This document shows, in pieces, positions 12,739 through 20,897 of a stretch of 64,000 bases of DNA. Numbering within the stretch: position 1 is the stretch's first letter; each line of letters starts with the position of its first letter. The notes under the pieces were generated by a model, which was given only the letters and a program-made list of their open reading frames with translations, searched no databases and was not told the origin of the DNA. Origin of the DNA: Levilactobacillus wangkuiensis (GTDB lineage Bacteria; Bacillota; Bacilli; Lactobacillales; Lactobacillaceae); assembly GCF_016861605.1 (NCBI RefSeq), contig NZ_BOLM01000001.1, positions 62,001 to 126,000 of the forward strand, read 5' to 3'. Made by a program: the position numbers and the translations under genes.

Positions 12739-13166
12739 GCTGTCTAAAAAAATTGGATTCGCCAATAAAATAGTTCTCACACAAATCAAAATATGGATAG
12801 TTAAGCGTAAATTAAGCTTCGCGATAAATGCTGCGGTATAATAAAACTTATCATCGCAGTTTGTTCGTAAAGTGAGCAATCAATGCCGCTGAAAATACTG
12901 TTCTAAATCCATAGAAACACTGATATATCGGCACTCCACTTGCCGGACTATCAGTTGATTAATAAATAATGATAAGATAATGTAATTTGAATGAAAAATG
13001 TAAAAAAACAATAGTGCGTATGGTGAAATTGTGTTAACATGAACTTGTACAGAGAATAAACCAAACAAGCTATAATTCAATGATAATTATCTAACTAGGT
13101 AATGGTTATCGCCTTGATCGATTAACCCATTTAGACCCAAAGTAAGTAATAAAGAAGGGGGCTTCC
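12739..13166. other. AT-rich promoter region of the glycosylation cluster
   Basis: About 430 bases with no gene I can support. A consensus TATAAT lies at 13071-13076; the nearest -35-like TTGTAC (13045-13050) is spaced 20 bases, longer than ideal. The ribosome binding site AAGGGGG is at 13155-13161. Confidence 0.45.
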
Positions 13167-14813
13167 TTGCCAATGAAAAAAGCAGTGATCAAAGACTTCA
13201 AAGAGGCCGTGCAGGATTTAGGGAATTTGCAGGACCACGCTACAGGGTTGACGACATTAGCCGTGTCAATTTCAGATCGACGGCATCGTGCCGACGTTCA
13301 ATTCATTCGGGCATCCAGCTTTAATCGTGCTTGGGCCGACGCGGAGAAACTACTAGCGGGGGCACCGCAAGATGGTTGGATCCGGATTGAAGTGGTGCAT
13401 GCCATCCAGCGGTTACCACTGGCGACCGTCCAACAAGAGCTGGTCGAGATGTCGCGCATGAATTACTGGCGCCGGGGCATTAGCTTCGATGAGAATTTTC
13501 ACACGGCACTGCTGGAGATGGAAATCAACGGTCATGAGTTTTTTAAGCCCGGGAAGGATCACAAGATTGGGAAGACCCCCTCAGCCACTTGGATCGACTA
13601 CCCCCATATCAGCAAGTATTTGAAACGGCGAAATGGTTCGCTGGAGATCGACATCGCGCAGGCCCAGCAAGTCTGGGTATTTACCACGTCTGGCATCTTC
13701 AGCGATGGCCAACGTATCTGGCACTTGAATGACAGCGAAACTGGTGAAAAAGGAATTCGCCAATTAGTTAATCCGCGACAAGAGTTACGTGATTATTTGG
13801 TTCAAGGAGAAACCTTCCTGGCTCGGCAAATCAAAGATAGTGGTCAGTTCATTTACGGTTACTATCCCGGGCTCCAGCGAATCCTAAGTAGTTACAACAG
13901 CGTGCGGCATTTCTCATCGATTTACGCACTATTGGAAGCGGTTGAGTTTACCGGCAACGTTGCCGATTTGGCCAAAGTGAAGGATGCTTTACAGTGGGGG
14001 CTGCAAGAATTAACGTTAACGAAGGACGATGCCTTGTTCGCGGTGGAACACCGGAAGCAGGAATCAGATGAAATCAAGCTGGGCGCACAAGCCATGCTGA
14101 TCCTGGCCCTTTGTAAATACCAAGAGGTGGCCCATGATGAGACCTTCTTCCGCCAAGCCCATCAGGCGTTTAACGGGGTCGTGGCCTTTCGCCAAGCATC
14201 CGGTCAGTTCAACCACGTCTTGAACACGGATCTAACCGTTAAAGATGCCTTTCGTATCATCTATTATGAAGGGGAGATCACCTTCGCCCTGGCGCGATTG
14301 TACGAGCTGACCCATGATGAACAGGTGCTGGACGCCGTAAAACAATCCTTAGACTTTATGGTGGCTAACGACTATGGCAGGTACCATGATCACTGGATCT
14401 CATACGCGGTGAACGAGGCGCTGCAGATTTTGCCCGACAACCGGGACTACATGCAGCTGGGATTGAAGAACGTGTACAGTCACTTGGCCTTTATCGAGGC
14501 ACGAGACACCGCTTACCCAACGTTGTTAGAGCTACTGAACGCGGCCGTTAAAATGACCGACATTATCAAGAAGACGGGAAATGCCGATCTACTAGAACCC
14601 TATGACCTGATTCGACTACGGCGGGCCTGGAAAATGCGTGCGGAACATGAATTGGCAACTGGCGCGTTTCAGCCGGAACTGGCGATGTACTTCTACGCAC
14701 CGGCTAAATTTGTGGGGGGCTTTTTCGCCCGACACGACCATTTCCGTACCCGAATCGATGACTGCGAGCATTTCTTATCGGGTCTAATTAACTATTACAA
14801 CAACACTTACTGA
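13167..14813 (+). CDS. Unassigned 548-residue protein with a C-terminal helical toroid-like part
   Basis: First gene of the cluster behind the surface protein. It starts at TTG 13167 or ATG 13173; AAGGGGG sits 5 or 11 bases upstream respectively. No signal peptide or membrane segment is visible, so it is probably cytoplasmic. Residues 1-about 200 are not recognised. From about residue 210 the pattern of repeated helix pairs, with aromatic and Gly-rich turns such as IYGYYPG and YNSVRHFSSIYALLEA, resembles alpha/alpha-toroid (six-hairpin glycosidase-like) proteins; this is a fold impression, not a family match. Its place with glycosyltransferases, nucleotidyltransferases and a Mur ligase/CapA protein suggests a role in making or processing a surface glycan. 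It ends 14 bases before the next gene, so it is co-transcribed. Confidence 0.6.
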   Translation: MPMKKAVIKDFKEAVQDLGNLQDHATGLTTLAVSISDRRHRADVQFIRASSFNRAWADAEKLLAGAPQDGWIRIEVVHAIQRLPLATVQQELVEMSRMNYWRRGISFDENFHTALLEMEINGHEFFKPGKDHKIGKTPSATWIDYPHISKYLKRRNGSLEIDIAQAQQVWVFTTSGIFSDGQRIWHLNDSETGEKGIRQLVNPRQELRDYLVQGETFLARQIKDSGQFIYGYYPGLQRILSSYNSVRHFSSIYALLEAVEFTGNVADLAKVKDALQWGLQELTLTKDDALFAVEHRKQESDEIKLGAQAMLILALCKYQEVAHDETFFRQAHQAFNGVVAFRQASGQFNHVLNTDLTVKDAFRIIYYEGEITFALARLYELTHDEQVLDAVKQSLDFMVANDYGRYHDHWISYAVNEALQILPDNRDYMQLGLKNVYSHLAFIEARDTAYPTLLELLNAAVKMTDIIKKTGNADLLEPYDLIRLRRAWKMRAEHELATGAFQPELAMYFYAPAKFVGGFFARHDHFRTRIDDCEHFLSGLINYYNNTY

Positions 14814-14827
14814 GAGGAGCTGACACG

Positions 14828-15031
14828 ATGGCAGTATTAACCACAGTCTTTGCGTATAAGAAAGTCCAATTTGCAATCCGGATGATGATCTACGTGGTGG
14901 TGGGCGTACTCGTGCTGGTGTTCCGGTGGCGGAACCGCAAGAAAACGCGCAAACGCATGGATGAGCGAACTGAGCATATGATGAAGCACACCAAGAAAAA
15001 CGCTGACGGTAAGTACCCCTGGGAAGAGTAA
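14828..15031 (+). CDS. Small single-span membrane protein, 67 residues
   Basis: ATG start preceded by GAGAGGAG. One hydrophobic segment (about residues 16-33) is followed by a very basic stretch (WRNRKKTRKRMDERTEHMMK) and a polar tail. The positive charge after the helix suggests a cytoplasmic C-terminus. It sits between the 548-residue protein and the first glycosyltransferase with tight spacing on both sides. It may anchor a cytoplasmic complex to the membrane, but no family is recognised. Small accessory Asp4/Asp5-like proteins of secretion loci are a possible comparison; I see no motif that supports it. Confidence 0.65.
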   Translation: MAVLTTVFAYKKVQFAIRMMIYVVVGVLVLVFRWRNRKKTRKRMDERTEHMMKHTKKNADGKYPWEE

Positions 15032-15055
15032 GCAAAAACAGATTGGAGTGGAACG

Positions 15056-16573
15056 ATGTTCTATTTTATTAATGAATACATCTTACAAAAGAATTCGAGC
15101 GTGGAGCACACGGCAATGAACCGTGTGAAGCTGTTTAACCATTACAAACGGCCCGCTAAGATTGTGACCAAGACCTACGACCGGTTGATCCACCAAACCA
15201 TCAAGACGTTTGATGTGGCTGATAATGAAATCGTTAACATGTTTGATTTCTTCCAGAAAGCCACGGATTTAACTACCGAAAAGGTCTTGCACACCGATGA
15301 TTTGAACCTGCCACTGGCGTCCGAAGTGATTGTTGGGGCGAACTTCAGTCAGGTGTTGGAAGGCGACACGCCCACCAGCAACGTCGGCTTCATTCCCGGC
15401 ACCGTGGGCCGGGTCTTCTACCAAGAGTTCTTCGATGGCCAGGGAAACGTCATTGAAACCAACCTCTGGGACTGGCGGGGCTTCAAGTCGGCGACCCAGT
15501 ATTTCGGGCAGAATGGCAAATTGATTCTCCAACGCTACTACACGCCCACCGGCAAGACGACGTTGGAACAATTCTTTGTGCCCGACACCAACGGGAATCC
15601 GTTGACCTCCCGGATGATTCTGAAAGATTACCGGGGTCGTGGCGACCTGTTCTTCCAGAACATCGATGACCTCTTCGTCTTTTTCCTGGCCGAGCTCAGC
15701 AACCAAGACAGCGAGACGACCACCTTTATCAGTGACCGGCCTGGGACTGGGGTACAACCCTTACTGGCACTCAACGACAGTTCCCACAAGTACGTCTACA
15801 TTCCCATCAACCACGCCGTTGACCCGAATGATCCGATTCACGGCAAGCTGGATGGCTTCCTGGAACCAGCCTTTGAGCATTTCAGCCACTTCGATGGGTT
15901 CATTACCCCAACGGAACAACAGGCTGAGCACCTGCGGCAACGTTATGCCCAGGCGCAGGTCACGGCAATTCCAGCCGTAACCACGGTGCCGCTTTCCAAG
16001 GAGCGCGAGGCAGCCGTGGCCCAGATTCAACGGCGGCCACACAGCCTGCTCTACGTCGGACGAATTGCCCCGGACAAACAGATCGAACAACTCTTGCGGA
16101 TGTTTGCGCTGGTTAAGAACCAAATCAAGGATGCGACCTTTGACCTGTACGGCTACGGTGCACCTGAGTTCATGCAACAGATGGCCGGAGTCGTCGCTGA
16201 GCTGAAACTCAACGACAGCGTGTCCTTTAAGGATTATGACCCGCGGATGGCGGACCACTATGACCAGTATCAACTGCTGGTCAACATGTCCTATGCTGAT
16301 GGGGCCCCAATGGCGATGCAAGAAGCTATGGATCACGCGATTCCCGTTATCAGCTACCCATTCAACTATGGGCCAAGCGCGTTCATCAAGGACGGCGTCA
16401 ATGGTTGTCTGATTGACCGCGGCAACTCATTGGCCATGGCCGACAAGATTCGGGAACTCTTCACGGACGACACCAAGCTAGCGGGCTTGAGCCAAGCAGC
16501 CTATGACGATGCTCATCAGAACTGGACGCAACGGAAAGCTTGGAACCGCTGGCAACGCTTATTACAGGCGTAG
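15056..16573 (+). CDS. GtfA/TagE-like glycosyltransferase, first of a pair
   Basis: 505 residues, a GT4-type (GT-B fold) enzyme. The N-terminus (INEYILQKNSSVEHTAMNR) and the C-terminal nucleotide-sugar half (RPHSLLYVGRIAPDKQ) resemble accessory-Sec GtfA and the TagE/Gtf1-Gtf2 proteins of Lactiplantibacillus, which add GlcNAc or glucose to serine-rich proteins or teichoic acids. The usual GT4 signature Glu-x7-Glu appears as Asp415-x7-Glu423 (ADGAPMAMQE), whereas the next gene keeps both Glu. In the GtfA-GtfB system one member is catalytic and the other is a co-activating substrate binder; this protein could be the non-catalytic partner (inference). ATG 15056 has GGAG upstream. It ends 12 bases before its partner. 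Confidence 0.8.
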   Translation: MFYFINEYILQKNSSVEHTAMNRVKLFNHYKRPAKIVTKTYDRLIHQTIKTFDVADNEIVNMFDFFQKATDLTTEKVLHTDDLNLPLASEVIVGANFSQVLEGDTPTSNVGFIPGTVGRVFYQEFFDGQGNVIETNLWDWRGFKSATQYFGQNGKLILQRYYTPTGKTTLEQFFVPDTNGNPLTSRMILKDYRGRGDLFFQNIDDLFVFFLAELSNQDSETTTFISDRPGTGVQPLLALNDSSHKYVYIPINHAVDPNDPIHGKLDGFLEPAFEHFSHFDGFITPTEQQAEHLRQRYAQAQVTAIPAVTTVPLSKEREAAVAQIQRRPHSLLYVGRIAPDKQIEQLLRMFALVKNQIKDATFDLYGYGAPEFMQQMAGVVAELKLNDSVSFKDYDPRMADHYDQYQLLVNMSYADGAPMAMQEAMDHAIPVISYPFNYGPSAFIKDGVNGCLIDRGNSLAMADKIRELFTDDTKLAGLSQAAYDDAHQNWTQRKAWNRWQRLLQA

Positions 16574-16585
16574 GAGGGAGCAGTT

Positions 16586-18118
16586 ATGTATTACTTTTTA
16601 AACGACAATATGCAGTACTCAAAATCAGGGATCGAACACGCTGAGATCAACCGGCTCCACCTCTTTGAGAAGAATGGGGTGCCCGCCAAAATCGTGACAC
16701 GGGTCTTCTCCATGGAACTCTCCAAGATCATCGACCAAGCCGGCATTGATCCAGCCAGATTTGTGAATCTCTTCCAATACTTCTGTGGCAGTTCAGACGT
16801 GCCGATGCAGCGGTTTTCCTTGAATGAATTTTCACTACCAAGCAACACGACCCAGACGCGCAAGGACAATCAGATTCAGGTGTTCGCTCAAGGGAAAATG
16901 TTAATGATCATTTACCTGCGGCAGGGGTCCGATGACATCAGTAACATCCAGTACTTCGACGTGAATGGGCGGACGCTCAAGATGGTCTGGTGGGATGTCC
17001 GGGGCTTCAAGTGTCTTGAACAGCTCTTTGACTGGGACGGCAAAATTGTTCAGGAACAGTACTACGGGCCGGATGGCCTGGTACACATCGAAAAATGTCA
17101 CCTGTTGAACCGGGCTGGCAAGGAACACCTCAGCTGGCGCGTCCTGAACTACCGGAACCGCGACTGGGTCTTCAACGGGATGAACGCCTTGACCCGTTTC
17201 TTCTACGACGAGTTGAACGACAACGACGAGCAGAACGTGTACATCTGTGACCGGACGGTGGAATGTGACTGGGCGCTCTTCAACATGCAGACGCCGGCGT
17301 TCCGGGTCCTGCACCTGCACAACGACCACGTGGCAGATCCTAGCGACATGCTGCATTCACCACTGAACAACAACTACCAAAATGCCCTGATGAACTGGGA
17401 CAAGTGGGACGCCGTGATTTCCTCGACGCCGGAACAATCACAGGACATCGAGGACCGGTTCGGCAAGGCGATTCCGGCCTTTACGATTCCCGTGGGCTTC
17501 GTGACCGACGAGCAGTTGGCGGAGACCCATCAGGCCTTTGATCAGCGCCAGAAGCATTTAGTTGTTCACGTGGCCCGGCTGGCTCCCGAAAAGCAGCAAA
17601 ACCATTCGATTCAGGCCTTTGCCCAGGTTCACCAGAAGTTTCCAGACGCGCGATTGGAGCTCTGGGGGTATGCCAACGGTGACATTGGGAAGACCTTCAA
17701 GCAGGAGGCGGCGGACCTTGGCTTGACCAACGTGGTGAGCTTCAAGGGCTACACGCACGATATTGCGGCCGTTTATGACCGGGCGCAGTTAGGGTTACTG
17801 CCAAGTCGGGCGGAAGGGTTCTCCTTGATGCTGCTGGAAGCCCAGTCACACGGGTTACCAATGGTGGCCAACGACGTGAAGTACGGGCCTAGCGACATCA
17901 TCGACAACAACGTTAGTGGCCGCTTAACGACCGATGGCGACGTGCAGGGCCTGGCAGACGCCATGCTGGATCTGTTGGGCAACCAGGATGAATTGGCGGC
18001 TTACAGTGAGGCCGCCTATGAAAATGCCAAGCGTTACTCTGAGGAGGCGGTGTTTAAGCAGTGGCAAGCCTTGTTGACTTACTTTAAGGAAAAGACTCAG
18101 GCGCAAGTAACCGTTTAA
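16586..18118 (+). CDS. GtfA/TagE-like glycosyltransferase, second of a pair
   Basis: 510 residues, paralogous to the upstream gene (both open with a YFxNxx...EHxxxNRxxLF pattern). The C-terminal domain shows VVHVARLAPEKQ and the intact GT4 signature Glu410-x7-Glu418 (AEGFSLMLLEAQSHG), so it is expected to transfer a hexose or GlcNAc from a nucleotide sugar. The obvious acceptor in this locus is the Ser-rich protein encoded upstream, by analogy with GtfA-GtfB and the Lactiplantibacillus Gtf1-Gtf2 pair. A teichoic acid glucosyltransferase role (TagE) is the main alternative. Start ATG with AGGAGG upstream. No transmembrane segment is seen. Confidence 0.85.
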   Translation: MYYFLNDNMQYSKSGIEHAEINRLHLFEKNGVPAKIVTRVFSMELSKIIDQAGIDPARFVNLFQYFCGSSDVPMQRFSLNEFSLPSNTTQTRKDNQIQVFAQGKMLMIIYLRQGSDDISNIQYFDVNGRTLKMVWWDVRGFKCLEQLFDWDGKIVQEQYYGPDGLVHIEKCHLLNRAGKEHLSWRVLNYRNRDWVFNGMNALTRFFYDELNDNDEQNVYICDRTVECDWALFNMQTPAFRVLHLHNDHVADPSDMLHSPLNNNYQNALMNWDKWDAVISSTPEQSQDIEDRFGKAIPAFTIPVGFVTDEQLAETHQAFDQRQKHLVVHVARLAPEKQQNHSIQAFAQVHQKFPDARLELWGYANGDIGKTFKQEAADLGLTNVVSFKGYTHDIAAVYDRAQLGLLPSRAEGFSLMLLEAQSHGLPMVANDVKYGPSDIIDNNVSGRLTTDGDVQGLADAMLDLLGNQDELAAYSEAAYENAKRYSEEAVFKQWQALLTYFKEKTQAQVTV

Positions 18119-18139
18119 CTTTTTTAGGGGGAGATTGTG

Positions 18140-18535
18140 ATGGATAAAACAACGAGTTTAGTCGTTGATATCGATGGCACCTTGTGTGATTTGAAGACGG
18201 CGGAACAGACCTATTTAGACGTGACACCCAAGGCCAGCATGATTGAGAAAATGCGGGAGTATCAAGCAGCTGGCTATCACATCATCTTGTTCACCTCGCG
18301 ACAAATGCGGACGTACGCGGGAAATCTCGGTAAGATCAACAAGTACACGGCACCCATGACCCAAGAGTGGCTCGCCAAGTACGACGTGCCTTACGACGAG
18401 ATTATTTTCGGTAAGCCGTGGGCGGGTCGTGGTGGCTACTACATTGACGACCGGGCCTTTCGTCCAAGCGAATTGTTAAAGCATTCACCAGAAGAACTGG
18501 CAGATTTGGTTGAAAAGGAGCGTGACATCCATTGA
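18140..18535 (+). CDS. HAD-family capsule-biosynthesis-type phosphatase
   Basis: 131 residues. Motif I is VDIDGTLCD, giving nucleophile Asp and acid/base Asp two residues later; motif II is FTSR; the K and acidic motifs are FGKPW and YIDDRAF. This is a compact HAD phosphatase of the kind found in capsule and surface glycan loci next to nucleotidyltransferase-kinase genes, where it dephosphorylates a small sugar or polyol phosphate. ATG 18140 is preferred over GTG 18137 because AGGGGGAG ends at 18133. Its stop overlaps the start of the next gene by four bases, so the two are translationally coupled and probably act in the same pathway. The substrate is unknown. Confidence 0.75.
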   Translation: MDKTTSLVVDIDGTLCDLKTAEQTYLDVTPKASMIEKMREYQAAGYHIILFTSRQMRTYAGNLGKINKYTAPMTQEWLAKYDVPYDEIIFGKPWAGRGGYYIDDRAFRPSELLKHSPEELADLVEKERDIH

Positions 18536-20175
18536 CTAAAACTTTGTTAATGCTTTCCGCAGCTGAAATCGCGGATGATATGCAGACGACGTTCGGGACG
18601 ATTTATCCAGCCATGATTCCGGTGACGGATGGTCAACGGATCATTGACCGGACCGTGGTCCAGTATCAGGCGGACTATGACTTGTACGTGGCGGTCAGTG
18701 CCAGTGATGATTCGGTCGCCGCCTATATTAAGCAAAAGAGCTTGCCAGTTACCCCCATCAAGGTGGCCAGTGGATTGAACCTGAGTGAAGCCGTTGCCCA
18801 AGCCTTTCACAGCTTACAAACCCAAACGACGGTGGCTGAGTTGACCATCATCTTCGGTGACACGGTGGTCAAGACCCAGAACCGTTCGCGGCCAGATACA
18901 ATCTTCACGCATCCGGTCAGTGATGCCGGTCGGTGGACGACGGTGACCTATGATGACCAGCAGCACGTGGTCTTCGCGGACAAGGTGGTTCAGGATTCAA
19001 CTCAGGCGAACTTTGACGCGGCCGTTGGGGTGTTCAACTTCAGTGCCGGCCAAGAACTGGTTGACCAGTGGCAGGGTGCCAAGTCCTTCTACGAAAACTT
19101 ACGGATCTATGATGAGCAACACCCGTTAACGGTGGCCGAGACCGACCAGTGGTTGGACTTTGGCCACAGTGATAAGTATGTCGAGGCCAAGCAGGTTGAG
19201 GCACGGTTCTTTAACAAGACCAACATTGACTTCAAACGGGGAATCATTCGCAAGGAAAGTACCGACGTGGATAAGTTCTTGGGCGAGGTCAAGTGGTACC
19301 TAAAGTTGCCGAAGCGGCTCTCCTACATTGCGCCGCGAATCTTCGACTACTCGTTGAACTACAACGCACCGTTCGTGGAGATGGAATACTTCTCCTATGA
19401 AAGCCTGCACAACCTCTTTCTCTATGGGAACTTTGAGCTGGGGTTCTGGCGGGAAATCATCGACGAACTCTTCTTCCTGCGGTCAGAAATGAACGACTAC
19501 CAGGTCGAGGTCAACCAGGACGAGTACCGGGCCACGGTCAGTGATATGTACCTGGACAAGACGGTCAACCGGCTGCATCGTCTGATCGATGAGGATGACT
19601 TCTACGCCACGATTGCGGACAAGCCGTTGGTCATCAATGGTGAGACCTATCCCAGCATCAATGAGATCATTGCGGCGTTACCAACGGTTCTCGACCAGAG
19701 TGGCGTGTTAAAGGGCAATACGTTTGCGGTGATTCATGGGGACTTCTGCATGACCAACATTTTGTACGACAACACCAAGCACGTGATGCGGTTGATCGAT
19801 CCGCGAGGCAAGTTTGGCAAGTTCGACATCTATGGGGATGCCAAGTACGACTACGCCAAGCTGATGCACAGCTTCTCCGGCAAGTACGACTGCATCATCT
19901 CGGATATGTTCAACGTGGATGCCGATGAGACTGGGCGGCTGGACTATGGTCTGAACGTCACCGGGAACGAAGAGGCGATTGGGCACTTATTTGAGGAAAA
20001 ATTGCAAGAGCATCTCGGGGATGCCCACGCCTACCAGCAGATTCAGTTGATTGAGTCCTTGCTATTTCTGAGCATGATTCCGTTGCACAAGGACAAGCCG
20101 GAACGGCAAAAGGCTATGTTGGCGGTGGGGGTCACCAAGTTTGCCCCATTTATGGCAAAAGTAATGGAGGGATGA
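18532..20175 (+). CDS. Nucleotidyltransferase-like / APH-type kinase fusion
   Basis: 547 residues. The N-terminal part (to about residue 220) has a sugar-nucleotidyltransferase-like Rossmann pattern, with a possible metal-binding Asp in IIFGDTVV, but lacks the clear GxGTRxxP loop and may be degenerate. The C-terminal part is an aminoglycoside phosphotransferase/choline kinase fold with catalytic loop HGDFCMTN (His402, Asp404) and metal-binding DPRG (Asp423). It may phosphorylate a small sugar or alcohol and activate it to a nucleotide form. It starts at TTG 18532, overlapping the HAD gene, and ends overlapping the next nucleotidyltransferase. The three-gene block HAD - NTase/kinase - NTase looks like one precursor pathway (inference). 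Confidence 0.75.
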   Translation: MTKTLLMLSAAEIADDMQTTFGTIYPAMIPVTDGQRIIDRTVVQYQADYDLYVAVSASDDSVAAYIKQKSLPVTPIKVASGLNLSEAVAQAFHSLQTQTTVAELTIIFGDTVVKTQNRSRPDTIFTHPVSDAGRWTTVTYDDQQHVVFADKVVQDSTQANFDAAVGVFNFSAGQELVDQWQGAKSFYENLRIYDEQHPLTVAETDQWLDFGHSDKYVEAKQVEARFFNKTNIDFKRGIIRKESTDVDKFLGEVKWYLKLPKRLSYIAPRIFDYSLNYNAPFVEMEYFSYESLHNLFLYGNFELGFWREIIDELFFLRSEMNDYQVEVNQDEYRATVSDMYLDKTVNRLHRLIDEDDFYATIADKPLVINGETYPSINEIIAALPTVLDQSGVLKGNTFAVIHGDFCMTNILYDNTKHVMRLIDPRGKFGKFDIYGDAKYDYAKLMHSFSGKYDCIISDMFNVDADETGRLDYGLNVTGNEEAIGHLFEEKLQEHLGDAHAYQQIQLIESLLFLSMIPLHKDKPERQKAMLAVGVTKFAPFMAKVMEG

Positions 20176-20897
20176 AGTTGCAGGTTGTGATTACGATGGC
20201 GGGACAGGGCTCACGCTTTAGAAAGGTGGGTTACACCGTTCCCAAACATGAAATCGAGGTCCGGGGCAAGAGCCTCTTCGAATGGGCTATGCTCTCCTTA
20301 AAGGACTTCGTGAATGAAAAATTTGTCTTCGTTGTGCGGGAAGGCCAGTATCAGCCGGATACTCTTCGTAAGCTGATCCAAAAGGCCGGCATTCACCGTT
20401 ACAAAATCGTGACGGTCGCCGAAGTGACTCGTGGGCAGGCGGCGACCGTGATGGCCGCGGCGTCCGTCTTGAATCCCAAGGATAGTCTGGCGGTCTACAA
20501 CATCGACACCTACGTCTTGCCCGGCCACATTCTGCGGGAAGACTTACGGGACTGCGACGGCAACCTAACGACCTTTACGGCCCCCGGTGACCACTGGTCC
20601 TTCGTAGAACTGGACGACGCGGGCAAGGTCACGGACGTGGTGGAAAAGCGACGCGTCTCAGAGCACGCGTCGGTGGGCTTCTACTACTTCAATACCTTTG
20701 GCGATTTCGTAGAGATTTATCGACACTACGGGGATGCCATTCAGGCGGAGTACGGCGAGGTTTACGTGGCACCAATGTATCACTACCTGCTCAAGCAACA
20801 GGCGAAGATCACCTATACGGACATCCCGTTTAACACGGTGCATGTCCTGGGGACGCCAGAGGAACTGGCGGTGTTTAAGGAGGCAGCAACAGAATGA
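20172..20897 (+). CDS. Sugar nucleotidyltransferase
   Basis: 241 residues of the GlmU/RmlA-type nucleotidyltransferase family. The N-terminus ITMAGQGSRF is the nucleotide-binding loop, followed by KHEIEVRGKSLFEW, and VYNIDTYV carries the Mg-binding Asp. The reaction is expected to be sugar-1-phosphate (or similar phosphate) plus NTP giving an activated nucleotide sugar and pyrophosphate. ATG 20172 overlaps the upstream stop (ATGA) and has GGAGGG ahead of it; the 3' end overlaps the next gene in the same way. Together with the kinase and phosphatase it probably supplies the donor for the neighbouring transferases. The exact sugar cannot be read from sequence. Confidence 0.85.
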   Translation: MKLQVVITMAGQGSRFRKVGYTVPKHEIEVRGKSLFEWAMLSLKDFVNEKFVFVVREGQYQPDTLRKLIQKAGIHRYKIVTVAEVTRGQAATVMAAASVLNPKDSLAVYNIDTYVLPGHILREDLRDCDGNLTTFTAPGDHWSFVELDDAGKVTDVVEKRRVSEHASVGFYYFNTFGDFVEIYRHYGDAIQAEYGEVYVAPMYHYLLKQQAKITYTDIPFNTVHVLGTPEELAVFKEAATE

